Shown: one piece after another, positions 43,407 through 53,196 of the stretch | How the letters are laid out: the number at the start of each line of letters is the position of its first letter | Numbering within the stretch: position 1 is the first letter of the stretch | NCBI RefSeq assembly: GCF_030730945.1 | Contig: NZ_JAVAMS010000001.1 | Coordinates: 62,001-126,000, forward strand | Direction of reading: 5' to 3' | DNA length: 64,000 bases | DNA from: Aurantiacibacter poecillastricola | GTDB lineage: Bacteria > Pseudomonadota > Alphaproteobacteria > Sphingomonadales > Sphingomonadaceae | Notes under the pieces: model-generated | The model's database searches: none | The model's input: only the letters and a program-made list of their open reading frames with translations | What the model was told of the DNA's origin: nothing | Made by a program: the position numbers and the translations under genes

Positions 43407-44257
43407 TGGCGCCCGACGAAATCGCCATCGGGGTCATTGCCGGCATGCTGGAAAGGCAGACCGGGCAGGTGCTTACCGAAGAGCGCAAGTGGCGGATCGG
43501 CTCGGTCCTCACGGGCGTCTTCCGCGAGCACGGGATCACCAGCAACCAGGACCTGCTCGTGCTGCTGACCCAGCCCGAGCAGTCGCGCCTGCCGCAGGAA
43601 GTGGTCGAGGCCCTGCTCAACAACGAAACCTATTTCTTCCGCGACCAGGCCGTCTTCGACAAGCTCGCCTCCGACATCATCCCGGCGATCGCCAGCCTGC
43701 GTGAACGGCGCAAGCGCATCTCCATCTGGTGCTGCGGATGCTCGACCGGACAGGAAGCGCTGTCGCTGGCAGTTCTGTTCGCAGAGCAACGGGCGCGCTG
43801 GGAAGGCTGGGACATCTCGATCCTGGGAACGGACGTCTCCAGCAGGGCCATCGACCAGGCGCGGCGCGCGGAATATTCCAGTTTCCAGATCCAGCGCGGG
43901 CTGGGCGTCACGCGCATGCTGCGCTTCTTCGAGAAACAGGAACAGGGCTGGACCGCCATCGACAGCCTGCGCCGGATGGTGCGCTTCGAGCAGCACAATC
44001 TCCTCGAGCCTCCGCCATTTCCGGGTAATTTCGACCTCATCCTGTGCCGCAACGTGCTCCTGTATTTCGACGATGCGACGCGCCGCCGCGCGCTGCTGCA
44101 ACTGCGCAAGGGCATTGCCGACGAAGGCTGGTTGCTGCTGGGCGGGGGCGAAGGGAAGATCGCCGCGGATTCCGGCTTTGCCGCCGACAAGCAACTGGTC
44201 TCGCTGTTCAGGCCAGCCGACGGTGGGGCGGGTCATCCTGCCCGCGCCGCGGCATGA
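43406..44257 (+). CDS. cheR: Chemoreceptor methyltransferase CheR
   Basis: 283 residues. A helical N-terminal domain (~5-75) precedes the SAM-binding domain with NNETYFFRD, WCCGCSTGQE and LILCRNVLLYFD. It methylates receptor glutamates using SAM. The TGATG junction with cheB (ATG at 43406) decides the start; a GTG 3 nt earlier is less likely. Confidence 0.95.
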   Translation: MAPDEIAIGVIAGMLERQTGQVLTEERKWRIGSVLTGVFREHGITSNQDLLVLLTQPEQSRLPQEVVEALLNNETYFFRDQAVFDKLASDIIPAIASLRERRKRISIWCCGCSTGQEALSLAVLFAEQRARWEGWDISILGTDVSSRAIDQARRAEYSSFQIQRGLGVTRMLRFFEKQEQGWTAIDSLRRMVRFEQHNLLEPPPFPGNFDLILCRNVLLYFDDATRRRALLQLRKGIADEGWLLLGGGEGKIAADSGFAADKQLVSLFRPADGGAGHPARAAA

Positions 44258-44352
44258 ACGTGTTGCCTCATCGCAGGGTAAATGCGGTCTTAACCGGACT
44301 TAAGGACTCTTCGCCTAGGCAAGCAAGCCACTGACTTTCGGGGGGTAAATCG

Positions 44353-45840
44353 GTGCAGTCAGCGACTGCCTTTCAACTGGGATACAAAGCATTCGTGCTT
44401 GTTGCCGTGGCAGCGGCGGTAGCGTGCGTGATCGCCGCGTTCCAGGCCAGTTTCGGCGTCCGGCCGATCGGTTTCTCGGGCATCCTGATCTATGCGCTGA
44501 TCGCTACCCTCGCGCTGAATTTCCTGCTGTCGCGGATACGTGAGATGGAAGCGCTCAGCATGACCGACAGCCTCACCGACCTGCCCAACCGGCGAGCCCT
44601 GCATGCCGACATCGCCGAACTTCGCGAGAAGGGAGAGGAACTGGCGCTGGCCCTGATCGACCTCGACGGTTTCAAGGCGGTCAACGATCACCACGGCCAC
44701 CAGCTAGGCGACGCGCTGCTGAAATCCTGCGCCCAGACCCTGCGCGAAGTGTGCGGCGAGGAAGGGCGTTTCTACCGCCTTGGCGGTGACGAGTTCGCGG
44801 TGCTGGTCTCGGGCAAGCTGGCCGGCACCATCCTCGAGGCAATCTGCCGCCGCTACATAGAGCGCTTCACCGTGCCGCAGAAGATCGAGAACCGCTCGCT
44901 CGTCGTCGGCGTAAGCGCCGGGCTGGCGAGCTTCCCTGCCCGCTCCAGGGCCGATTCCACCGAGATGCTGCGCAGGGCCGATATTGCCATGTATGCCTCC
45001 AAGACCGGGGGCCGGATGCGCTGCACCTGGTTCCACAAAGATTTCGACCGGGAACGCGAATCCGCGCGCAATCTGGAAGCCCGCCTGCGCCTGGCGCTGG
45101 AAGCCGGGGAACTTGAACTGTTCTACCAGCCGCTGGTCGACGCCCGCTCGACCGAGATTGTCGCCGTAGAGGCGCTGCTGCGCTGGCCACAGGCGGATGG
45201 CAGCAGCATCGGCCCCGCCGAATTCATTCCCATTGCCGAGGAAACGGGCCTTATCGAGATCATCGGCGACTGGGTTCTCGAACGGGCCTGCACCGATGCC
45301 CTGCACTGGGATGGGATCAAGCTCTCGGTCAACGTATCGGCGGCGCAGTTGCGCGATCCGGACTTCCCCGTGCGGCTAGGACACATCCTGGAGGAAACGC
45401 GCTTCCCGCCAGAACGGCTGGAGCTCGAGATTACCGAGACCTACCTCGTGGGCGATTCTGCCGTCGCCAGCCGCAGCCTCGATCTCATTCGCCGTTTCGG
45501 TGTAGGCGTGGCGCTGGATGATTTCGGCACCGGCTATGCCTCCATCGGCGTGCTGCGCAAGTTTCGCTTCGAGAAACTGAAGATCGACCGCTCGCTGATG
45601 GTGGAAGCGGTGAACGATGAAGGCAGTCGCACCATGATGGCATCCAGCATTGCCGTGGCGCGTGCCCTGAAGATGGATGTGACCGCCGAAGGCGTCGAAA
45701 CCGACCAGCAAGCCCAGATGGTTCGCAGCGCGGGGTGCGACCAGATCCAGGGCTGGCTGTATTTCAAGGCCGTCCCCGCCACGGAAATCGAGCAGGTTCT
45801 GCGAGGCGGAACTCCCGCGATAAGCAAGGAAGCGAGTTGA
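44353..45840 (+). CDS. Membrane-bound GGDEF-EAL c-di-GMP protein
   Basis: 495 residues, GTG start after GGGGGG. Two membrane helices (~9-30, ~40-61) with no periplasmic sensor domain between them lead to GGDEF (~66-225, motif RLGGDEFAVL) and EAL (~240-490, with VEALLRW, NVSAAQ, EITETY, DDFGTGYAS and KIDRSLM). Both active-site motifs are intact, so it could make and degrade c-di-GMP; the RxxD inhibitory site before GGDEF is not seen. It lies in the che gene run, 4 nt before the chemoreceptor. Confidence 0.92.
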   Translation: MQSATAFQLGYKAFVLVAVAAAVACVIAAFQASFGVRPIGFSGILIYALIATLALNFLLSRIREMEALSMTDSLTDLPNRRALHADIAELREKGEELALALIDLDGFKAVNDHHGHQLGDALLKSCAQTLREVCGEEGRFYRLGGDEFAVLVSGKLAGTILEAICRRYIERFTVPQKIENRSLVVGVSAGLASFPARSRADSTEMLRRADIAMYASKTGGRMRCTWFHKDFDRERESARNLEARLRLALEAGELELFYQPLVDARSTEIVAVEALLRWPQADGSSIGPAEFIPIAEETGLIEIIGDWVLERACTDALHWDGIKLSVNVSAAQLRDPDFPVRLGHILEETRFPPERLELEITETYLVGDSAVASRSLDLIRRFGVGVALDDFGTGYASIGVLRKFRFEKLKIDRSLMVEAVNDEGSRTMMASSIAVARALKMDVTAEGVETDQQAQMVRSAGCDQIQGWLYFKAVPATEIEQVLRGGTPAISKEAS

Positions 45841-45843
45841 ACG

Positions 45844-47634
45844 ATGGATATGTCTGACGCTCCCAAGGTACCCAAGGTCGAGGAAACCATCCACGGTGAC
45901 CTGGCAATGCTGCGCGCCGACGAGGTGGCGGAGAACGAAGCCCGTTTCCAGAAGTTCAGGAACCGCACCATAGCGCAGAAGCTGCGGCTGCTGATGAACT
46001 TCCTGGCAGCGATGCTGGTGCTGCTGGTCGCATGCGGCATGACCGGCCTTGCGTGGCAGAGCCAGCGCGCCGACGAGGCCGCGGAGCTCGCCCTTGCCAA
46101 CCAGCTCGTGATGCAGGTGGATACCGAGGTCTTCGAAAGCCAGCAGGAAATCGCCGCACTCTATGCTGCCGGGACGACGGACTTCTCCAGACTGGAAACC
46201 GGGCACATGCAGGCAGCCCTTGCGAACGCCGCTGCCCTGCGCGACCTCGGCGCCATTCCCGAAGACAGCATCGCCGAGCTGGAAGCCGCGGTTCGCGACG
46301 TGGAGATCGCGCTTGCCACGAGCGCCGGCGGCGTCACGCGCGAGCAGTACAACGCGATCATCAGCGAAGGCGTCGCCGTTGCGGCCATCGCGAAGGAGCT
46401 CGCTTCGCAGGTCAACGATCGCATGGTGATGCAGGGCGAACGCACTGCGGACCTGGGCCAGTGGGCTGTCATCCTGATGGTGCCCATCGCCCTGCTTGCC
46501 CTTGGCAGCGCGCTATACAATCGCAGGGTCGTGAACAAGGAAATCGTTGATCCGCTGGAGCGCGTGACCAGGAGCATCGCCGAAGTCGCTCGCGGCAACC
46601 TCGATTGCGAGATCGCCGATACCGAGCGCAATGACGAGGTGGGTGTCATGGCGCGCTGCCTTGTGTTCGTACGCCGCTCCACCATGAAGGCGATGGAAGC
46701 GCGCGACGAAGCCGCTAGGCGGGCGGAAGAAGACATCGCCCGCCAGCGCGACCGCGAGCGCGAACGCGAACACGAGCGCGAGGAACGCACGAAGCAGCTC
46801 CATGCCCTCGCTGACCAGTTCGAACGCACCGTGGGCGAGATCGTGGGCAGTGTGGCCTCCGCCTCCAGCCAGCTCAAGTCGACCTCCACCGAGATGGCCG
46901 ATTCCGCCGACACGACTTCGCGCAAGACGCAGGAAGTGTCACTGGCACTGGACGAGGCGACCGAAGGCGTGACCGCCGCGGCCGCTGCCAGCGACGAGTT
47001 CGCCATGTCGATCGGCGAGATAAGCCGCCAGGCCGCCAGCAGTGCCGAACTGGCCCGCGAAGTCGGCGCCGCCGCGCGCGAGACCGACGGGACGATCGCG
47101 GCGCTCATCGATTCGGTTGCCCAGATCGGACAGATCGTGGAGCTCATTTCCAGCATCGCCAGCCGCACCAACCTGCTTGCCCTCAACGCCTCGATCGAGG
47201 CGGCGCGCGGGGGCGAGGCGGGACGCGGCTTTGCCGTGGTGGCTGCCGAGGTGAAGGATCTCGCCACGCAAACCAGCAAGGCTACCGAAGATGTCGCCGC
47301 GCAGATCCGCGCGATCGAGAACACCACCGGCAGCAGCGTGGATGCGCTGCGCGAAATCGGCAAGCAGATCGGCGAACTGGAAACCACCGCCGTCTCGATC
47401 GCCGCTGCCGTGGACCAGCAATCCATCGCCGGGCGCGACCTTGCCAAGAGCATCGATCTTGCCGCCACCAGCGCCGAGCAGGTGAGCGCGAACATCAACC
47501 AGGTGCGCGAACTCTCGCTGACGACCGGTTCCGCTGCCGACCAGGTGCTGGTCTCTGCCAGCGAGCTTGAAAGCCAGGCCTCCGCGCTGCGCGTACAGGC
47601 CCGCGAATTCGTGTCCAGCGTGCGCGCGGCCTGA
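45844..47634 (+). CDS. Methyl-accepting chemotaxis protein
   Basis: 596 residues: a ~45-residue cytoplasmic N-terminus, TM1 (~51-73), periplasmic helical sensor (~74-205), TM2 (~206-225), HAMP (~226-280), a very charged Arg/Glu coiled coil ([14 protein letters not shown]) and the signalling domain with the hairpin tip [33 protein letters not shown]. No C-terminal CheR-docking pentapeptide is visible. The ligand is unknown. It is the last gene of the che/c-di-GMP run and convergent with the next gene. Confidence 0.93.
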   Translation: MDMSDAPKVPKVEETIHGDLAMLRADEVAENEARFQKFRNRTIAQKLRLLMNFLAAMLVLLVACGMTGLAWQSQRADEAAELALANQLVMQVDTEVFESQQEIAALYAAGTTDFSRLETGHMQAALANAAALRDLGAIPEDSIAELEAAVRDVEIALATSAGGVTREQYNAIISEGVAVAAIAKELASQVNDRMVMQGERTADLGQWAVILMVPIALLALGSALYNRRVVNKEIVDPLERVTRSIAEVARGNLDCEIADTERNDEVGVMARCLVFVRRSTMKAMEARDEAARRAEEDIARQRDREREREHEREERTKQLHALADQFERTVGEIVGSVASASSQLKSTSTEMADSADTTSRKTQEVSLALDEATEGVTAAAAASDEFAMSIGEISRQAASSAELAREVGAAARETDGTIAALIDSVAQIGQIVELISSIASRTNLLALNASIEAARGGEAGRGFAVVAAEVKDLATQTSKATEDVAAQIRAIENTTGSSVDALREIGKQIGELETTAVSIAAAVDQQSIAGRDLAKSIDLAATSAEQVSANINQVRELSLTTGSAADQVLVSASELESQASALRVQAREFVSSVRAA

Positions 47635-47647
47635 GCCGCTGGACGCG

Positions 47648-48511
47648 CTAGCCGGTTACCCGCTGCACGAAACCCGCCACCATCCGCTCGGTCTCCTTCT
47701 GGTCGCTGCCTATGGAGAGACCGGGCGTGAGGTGGTTGTGGCCTGAGAGGTAGTGCATTTCGGGCAGGCGGCCCTTCGTCGCGATCCATTGCGAGACGAG
47801 CTGTGCGGCCTGTTTCTGGAAGTCGTCGGGGTCGAATTCGGCCACGCTGAACTGCATCGGTATGGGTGATGCCAGCAAGCCTGCCAGCGCGGAGGCCGGG
47901 CCCCATCCAGCAACGTCTTCGCCATAATAGGCCTTGTTGAAATCGTTATGTGCGCTGGTCCGCACGTCGTAGATGCCGCTAAGAAAAACCGCCCCTGCAA
48001 TACCCTCGGCATGGTCGCGCGCATGGGCGAGGTAATTGGCGACATGGCTTGCGCCCGCGCTCTGGCCCATCAGCACGATCTTTGCTGGATCGCCGCCATG
48101 CTCCGACAGATGGCTGCGCAGCCAGTCGACCAGCAAGGTCATGTCCTCCACGCCGCTCGGGAATTGGTGCGCAGGTGCGAGGCGGTAGGTCATGGTAATG
48201 CCCACCCAGCCCATGCGCGCGGCGAAATCCCCGATATTGGAATAGAAGGGCGAGCCCTCGGTGTGCTTGTCGCCCATCACGAAGCCGCCGCCATGGGCAT
48301 AGACGAGGACGGGGGCGCCTTCAGGTGCGTCGGCCGTGAAGAGATCCAGCCCGTGCCGCTCGTCGGGCCCGTAGGCCAGGTCGCGCTGGACTCTCGTGCT
48401 GGCCGGCAGCCCCGCGTTGCGCTCCGCCATCATGGCCTGCGTGCCACCAAGCATCTCGGGCGAGAGGTCGTGACCAAGGTTTTCGATCTTCGTGCGCAGG
48501 TCAGGCGTCAT
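47648..48511 (-). CDS. Alpha/beta hydrolase, HSL-like esterase
   Basis: 287 residues. The oxyanion motif HGGGF (~73-77), nucleophile GQSAGAS (~149-155), an acid in EFDPDDFQ and the terminal His in SGHNHL are all seen; this is the hormone-sensitive-lipase type of carboxylesterase. No signal peptide, so cytoplasmic. Its start overlaps the end of the alcohol dehydrogenase gene by 11 nt. It may hydrolyse an ester or lactone in the same pathway (inference). Confidence 0.87.
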   Translation of the reverse strand: MTPDLRTKIENLGHDLSPEMLGGTQAMMAERNAGLPASTRVQRDLAYGPDERHGLDLFTADAPEGAPVLVYAHGGGFVMGDKHTEGSPFYSNIGDFAARMGWVGITMTYRLAPAHQFPSGVEDMTLLVDWLRSHLSEHGGDPAKIVLMGQSAGASHVANYLAHARDHAEGIAGAVFLSGIYDVRTSAHNDFNKAYYGEDVAGWGPASALAGLLASPIPMQFSVAEFDPDDFQKQAAQLVSQWIATKGRLPEMHYLSGHNHLTPGLSIGSDQKETERMVAGFVQRVTG

Positions 48512-49607
48512 GTTCGGTCTCCATCAGCAGCACGGGCTTGATCGCGGCGCCGGATTTCGCATCGGCCCAGGCGCGCTCGATCTCGGTGAAGGGGTAGAAG
48601 GTGAGCAGACGGTCGAAGGGTAATTGCCCTTGCCGCCAGTACTCGGCGAGCAGGGGAAGGAAGGTCTGCGGGTTCGCGTCGCCGCCAAGGATGCCGCGCA
48701 ATTGTCGTCCGCCCGCCAGCATGGCGAACATCTGCGGTGCCCACTCGCCAAGCGGCGCCGCAACGAAACCGGCGGTCCCGTTCATCGCCAGCACTTCCAG
48801 CGCCAGCGTGTGCACGGCGGGCGCGCTGGTGGTGTTGAACGAGAAATCCACGCCGCGCCCCGTCACCTGTCGAATGGCGCTGGCAAGGTCGTCCTGATCG
48901 CCGCGGAAAGTATCGGTCGCGCCGAATTCGCGGGCGAGTTCCAGCCGCTCGTCAGACAGGTCCACCGCGACGATCCGACGTGCGCCCACCAGCTTCGCCG
49001 CCATCACTGCCGAGAGTCCCACGCCGCCCGTTCCCAGCACCGCGATGGTATCGCCAAAGCCCACTTTCAGCGCCTCGATCACCCCGCCAGCGCCCGTCAC
49101 CACTCCGCAGCCGAGCGGGCCGAGTTTTTCGAGCGGCAGGTCCTTGTCCATTTTCACCGCCGTTCGCTGCGGCACGATGGCATGGCTGGCAAAGCTGGAT
49201 TGTCCGAAGAAGTGCGAGTGCACCGCCTCTTCGCCCGCACACAAGGCGGTGGACCCGTCCATTCGCTTGCCGCCGAAGCATAGCGGCATGGCAAGATCGC
49301 AATAGGTTGGTCGCCCGGCAAGGCATGAAGGGCAGGTGCCGCAGCTATTGCCCGAGAGGATGACGTGGTCGCCCACGGCAAAGCCGGTCACGCCCTCGCC
49401 CAGTTCCTCCACCACGCCCGCTCCTTCATGGCCCAGCACGATGGGCTGCGGCGAGTGCCTGCCGGGATGCTCGTGCAGGTCGGTATGGCAGATGCCCGTG
49501 GCGACGAGGCGGATGCGCATCTCGCCTGCGCGCGGGGCCTCCTGCTCCAGTTCGACAAGCTCGGGCGCATCGCCGCCCCGGCCCGACAGGGCTGCGGTGA
49601 TCTTCAT
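48501..49607 (-). CDS. Zinc-dependent alcohol dehydrogenase
   Basis: A 368-residue class III-like medium-chain dehydrogenase. Catalytic zinc ligands lie in GICHTDLHEHPG (Cys, His) and GHEGAGVVEE; structural zinc Cys in CGTCPSCLAGRPTYC; the NAD-binding motif is VLGTGGVGLSAV. It should oxidise a primary or aryl alcohol to the aldehyde for the adjacent aldehyde dehydrogenase, whose stop overlaps this start by 4 nt. Confidence 0.92.
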   Translation of the reverse strand: MKITAALSGRGGDAPELVELEQEAPRAGEMRIRLVATGICHTDLHEHPGRHSPQPIVLGHEGAGVVEELGEGVTGFAVGDHVILSGNSCGTCPSCLAGRPTYCDLAMPLCFGGKRMDGSTALCAGEEAVHSHFFGQSSFASHAIVPQRTAVKMDKDLPLEKLGPLGCGVVTGAGGVIEALKVGFGDTIAVLGTGGVGLSAVMAAKLVGARRIVAVDLSDERLELAREFGATDTFRGDQDDLASAIRQVTGRGVDFSFNTTSAPAVHTLALEVLAMNGTAGFVAAPLGEWAPQMFAMLAGGRQLRGILGGDANPQTFLPLLAEYWRQGQLPFDRLLTFYPFTEIERAWADAKSGAAIKPVLLMETEHDA

Positions 49608-51043
49608 GCCCCCTCCCCCAGGTGATGGTCGTTGCGGATGTCGGCAACCTCGCCCGTCTGGGTAAGCAGGCTCTTGCGCCTGAGGAACCGGCGCAGGCTC
49701 TCCGGCCCGATACGCGGGCTGCCGTGGCCCGACCAGCCGAAGCTGTCGCTGCCGAAGGTGCGCATCTTCGCAAAGGTGAGGAAGGTGTCCTGCAGGAAGA
49801 TCCCGCCTGCATTCAGTTGCCGCCCGATCGCCTCCGCCTCCTCCGCCGTGCCCGCGATCACGCTGGCGGTGAGGCCGAAATTCGTATCGTTGGCGAGGCG
49901 GACGGCCTCTTCGGTATCGGCATAGGCCATCACCGGGATGGTGGGTCCGAAAGTCTCGTCCTGCATGATCGCCATGTCGTGCGACACACCAGTGAGAACG
50001 GTGGGCCTGAGGTAGCGTCCGCCCCCGATCTCCTCGATTTGCCCGCCGCATAGCACCCTGGCGCCCTTTTCCACGGCATCGGCGATGTGCCCGGCCACGA
50101 TGTCCGCCTGCGGGCCGTGCGTGAACGGGCCGATATGTCCGGCTCGCGGGTCATCGGCATTGAGGCGCACGTCGCCCGCTTTCTCCACCAGCAGGGCGAC
50201 GAAGGCATCATGGATGCTCTCATGCACATAGACACGCTCCACCGAATAGCAGACCTGCCCGGTAGCATAGACCGCGCCGCGCAGCACCGCGGTGGCCGCG
50301 CGTTCGAGATCCGCGGTTTCGGTGACGATGCAGGGATCCTTGCCGCCCAGTTCGAGGTGGCACGGGATCAGCCGCTCCGCACAGGCGACCGCCACCTTGC
50401 GGCCGGTCGGCACGGAGCCCGTGAAGCAGATGGTGTCAGCCTCCCCGATCACCGCCTGCCCCACCTCGCCCGCGCCGGTCACATAGTCGAACACGCTCGC
50501 CAGTTCGGGCACTTCGCGCACGGTCTCGAACAAGGTCTCGATCACGCGCGGGGTTATCTCGGAGGGCTTGAGCAGCACCGCGCATCCCGCGAACAGCGCC
50601 GGGATCGCGTCAAGCAGCGCCAGCATCAGGGGTGCGTTCCACGGGCTGATCACGCCCACCAGCGGAAACGCGACCACCTGCGACTGCACTCGCACGCTCG
50701 GCATGGAGGGGCTCATCTCGTCGTATTCGAGTGCGGCGAAGGCCTTGGGCGCATCCTCCAGCCAACCGCCGATATTGCCCATGGTGATGAAGCCCTGGAG
50801 GTAGCTGGTATGGCAGCCGCCGGTATCGTGCGCGTCCGCCTCGCCAATGTCGGCGGCGCGTGCCTTCACTGCCCCCAGCCACCGCGCCATGACCCCGCAG
50901 CGGCCCTCCACGCCCATCGCCTCCCACGCCGGTTGCGCCTCGCGCAAGGCAGCGGCCTTCCCCGCCACCTCCTCGCACGAAGCTGGCTTTATGGTGTGGT
51001 CCGCCTGACCGGTGCGCGGATTGATGACGTCGAGCGTGCCCAT
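49604..51043 (-). CDS. NAD(P)-dependent aldehyde dehydrogenase
   Basis: 479 residues. Catalytic Cys265 (TGQVCYS) and general base Glu231 (HLELGGKDP), nucleotide-binding segments FPLVGVISPWNAPL and ICFTGSVPTGRKV. The start at 51043 (MGTLDVINP) follows AGGGGAGA; 18 upstream residues are dropped. It oxidises an aldehyde to the acid, coupled to the alcohol dehydrogenase gene. Substrate unknown. Confidence 0.92.
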   Translation of the reverse strand: MGTLDVINPRTGQADHTIKPASCEEVAGKAAALREAQPAWEAMGVEGRCGVMARWLGAVKARAADIGEADAHDTGGCHTSYLQGFITMGNIGGWLEDAPKAFAALEYDEMSPSMPSVRVQSQVVAFPLVGVISPWNAPLMLALLDAIPALFAGCAVLLKPSEITPRVIETLFETVREVPELASVFDYVTGAGEVGQAVIGEADTICFTGSVPTGRKVAVACAERLIPCHLELGGKDPCIVTETADLERAATAVLRGAVYATGQVCYSVERVYVHESIHDAFVALLVEKAGDVRLNADDPRAGHIGPFTHGPQADIVAGHIADAVEKGARVLCGGQIEEIGGGRYLRPTVLTGVSHDMAIMQDETFGPTIPVMAYADTEEAVRLANDTNFGLTASVIAGTAEEAEAIGRQLNAGGIFLQDTFLTFAKMRTFGSDSFGWSGHGSPRIGPESLRRFLRRKSLLTQTGEVADIRNDHHLGEGA

Positions 51044-51093
51044 CTGTCTCCCCTTCGATGGCCAGCCTAAGTCGGGTTCGCGGCGATGCCTAC

Positions 51094-53079
51094 TCAAAAA
51101 CCGTAGCGCAGGCCGATCCAGAAGGTCTGCGGTACGCCGAGGTCCAGCGTCCCGCCACGATTGAGCGTGACGATCTCCTCGTCGAGCAGGTTCTCGACCC
51201 GGCCCACCACTGAAAGCCGCTCGATCACCGGATATTGCGCGAACAGGTCCACCGTGGTGGCGGCGGGCAGGATGTCGGTCTCGAGGTCGTCCTCGAACTG
51301 CTCCCCGGTATGGCGCAAGGTGGCGGCGAACAGCGCGCCTTCAACCGGGCGCCAGCTGGCGGAAAGGCTGGCCGCCCAGTCAGGCACCTGTGCAGGCGTT
51401 AGGCCGTCGAGCTCGGCGGCAAGGCCCGTGCCGCGCACTTCGGCATCGGTGACGGCCACGCTGCCGATCAGCGAGAAGGGCCCGGACTGGTACTCCGCCG
51501 ATGCCTCGATCCCCTGCGCTTCAACTGCATCGAGATTGCGGCGCTGGTTCAGATTGGTGCCGATGGTGACATTGGCGACCGCATTCTCCACCTCGTTGTC
51601 AAAGGCGGTCAGCGAGAATTTCGCTCCCGGCATCGGCAGCCAGTCCAGCCCGATCTCGTAACCTTCCAGCCGCTCCAGCTCCAGTTCCTCATTGGCGAGA
51701 TAGGTAACGGGAAAGATCTGGTACGGCCGGTACAGCTCGTTCAGCGTGGGCTGGCGCAGGCCGGTATAGGCCGCGCTCCGCAGCCGCAGCGTGTCGGTAG
51801 CGTCGAACAGCGCGCCCGCGCGCCAGCTGAAATACCAGTCCTCGCGGTCGGGGAACGTCATGCGGCCATCGGCCCGGGTTTCGTAATAGCCGTCACGGAT
51901 GGAAGAACGGTCTACGCGCACGCCGCCCGTCAGCGTCAGCGCGCCCAGTTCGAAATCGTTCTCCGCGAAGAAGCCGAGCATGGAATTGACGCCGCCGGCA
52001 AAGCGCGGGCCGGAAAAGGCATTCACTTCCTCGAGGTCGCCCTCGGAGCGGCGATAATCGACGCCAAGGCGCAGCGTGTTCGCCTCGCCCACGGGCGGAC
52101 GCACCTCGATCTTGCCGCCGAGCCCGGTGGAGGGCGTGTCGCGCTGGTCGAGGACCGGATTGAAGCTGCTCGACGAGATCACGATGTTGGTGAAGTTGCG
52201 CCATTGCGCATAGCCCAGCACGTCCACCTGCCACGGCCCGCGGCTGACGAGGCGGGCGGAAATATCCTGCCCTTCGTTGGTGGAGTCCTGCCCCTCGAAG
52301 CGCAGCGTGCGCGCATCGTCATAGGCAAGCCCGCGCACTTGCAGTTCCAGGTCCTCGCCCACCGGCTGCACCAGCCGTCCGCTGATCGACCAGCTGTCGA
52401 ACTTCGCCCGCGCCGTTGCGGGCACGCGCTGATCCTCGGGCGTGGTAAAAAAGCCCTTGCCCCGGTCCCAGCGTCCACCGAGGACGGCATACCCCTCGCC
52501 CACTTCCGGCGCGGCGGTGGCGGAGAGCTGCGTCTCGCCGCGATCGTTCACCAGCGCCTGCGCATTGAACAGGCCGAGCGTTGCGGCGTCCGCGCTCTCC
52601 AGCGCCAGAGTGCCCGCCAGCGCGCCTGCACCGAAGGGGCCGGTGCCGCCGCCGCGTGTCACCTGCACGCTGCCCAGCCGCTCGGGTGCGACGGCGTTGA
52701 AGGGCACGTAGCCGAAGAACGGATCGGTCAGCGGCACACCGTCCAGCGTAACGAGCGCCCGGGTGGTGGCATTGCCGCCCAAGGCGCGCAGGGTGACACC
52801 CTGCGTGGTGGGATTGGAACTGCGCGAATCGGAGCGGCGGAATTGCTGGAAACCCGCAACGTTCAGCAGCACGTCGTCCAGCCGGCCCGACGCAGTGGAG
52901 ATGATCTGGTCGCGCTCGATCTCGACCGTCGAATAGGCGGGGGCTGCGGGAGTATCGGGCAAGCCCTCCCCCAGCACGACGATGACGTTGTCTTCCCCGT
53001 CATCTGCATCGGTATCCTGCGCCAGGGCAGGCGCTGCGAAAAGGGCGAAAGGCACGCTGGCGAGAAGGAGGTGTTTCAT
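51094..53079 (-). CDS. TonB-dependent receptor of the catabolic cluster
   Basis: 661 residues. The ATG at 53079 gives the signal peptide MKHLLLASVPFALFAAPALA; the longer frame has none. Plug domain ~30-165 (RLDDVLLNVAGFQQFRRSDSRSSNPTTQGVTLRALGG) and barrel ending in RYGF. It is shorter than the two glycan-type receptors here, closer to siderophore or small-ligand receptors. In this operon it may import a phenolic or alcohol substrate too large or hydrophobic for porins, or a cofactor such as PQQ (inference). Confidence 0.92.
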   Translation of the reverse strand: MKHLLLASVPFALFAAPALAQDTDADDGEDNVIVVLGEGLPDTPAAPAYSTVEIERDQIISTASGRLDDVLLNVAGFQQFRRSDSRSSNPTTQGVTLRALGGNATTRALVTLDGVPLTDPFFGYVPFNAVAPERLGSVQVTRGGGTGPFGAGALAGTLALESADAATLGLFNAQALVNDRGETQLSATAAPEVGEGYAVLGGRWDRGKGFFTTPEDQRVPATARAKFDSWSISGRLVQPVGEDLELQVRGLAYDDARTLRFEGQDSTNEGQDISARLVSRGPWQVDVLGYAQWRNFTNIVISSSSFNPVLDQRDTPSTGLGGKIEVRPPVGEANTLRLGVDYRRSEGDLEEVNAFSGPRFAGGVNSMLGFFAENDFELGALTLTGGVRVDRSSIRDGYYETRADGRMTFPDREDWYFSWRAGALFDATDTLRLRSAAYTGLRQPTLNELYRPYQIFPVTYLANEELELERLEGYEIGLDWLPMPGAKFSLTAFDNEVENAVANVTIGTNLNQRRNLDAVEAQGIEASAEYQSGPFSLIGSVAVTDAEVRGTGLAAELDGLTPAQVPDWAASLSASWRPVEGALFAATLRHTGEQFEDDLETDILPAATTVDLFAQYPVIERLSVVGRVENLLDEEIVTLNRGGTLDLGVPQTFWIGLRYGF

Positions 53080-53112
53080 CGAATAAAGGTCCAGATTGAT
53101 TTTGTCCGGTTC

Positions 53113-53196
53113 TCTAGCGACGAAAGCTTCCCGCGTCACCCCGCCTTTGGCCCCATGACCCCGTGGCGCGATAAATCGCACCTCCAGGTCGCTAGA
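53113..53196. repeat. 9-bp inverted repeat across the ALDH/TBDR spacer
   Basis: TCTAGCGAC (53113-53121) and GTCGCTAGA (53188-53196) are perfect inverse copies separated by 66 bp. The second arm overlaps the stop of the upstream aldehyde dehydrogenase gene. The transcript could fold into a long-range stem between the two cistrons. Confidence 0.35.

Noticed and set aside
44290-44303. CtrA site (TTAA-N7-TTAA) in front of the GGDEF-EAL gene
   Set aside because: The two TTAA elements are separated by 6 bp, not 7, and no other full site was seen in the che region.
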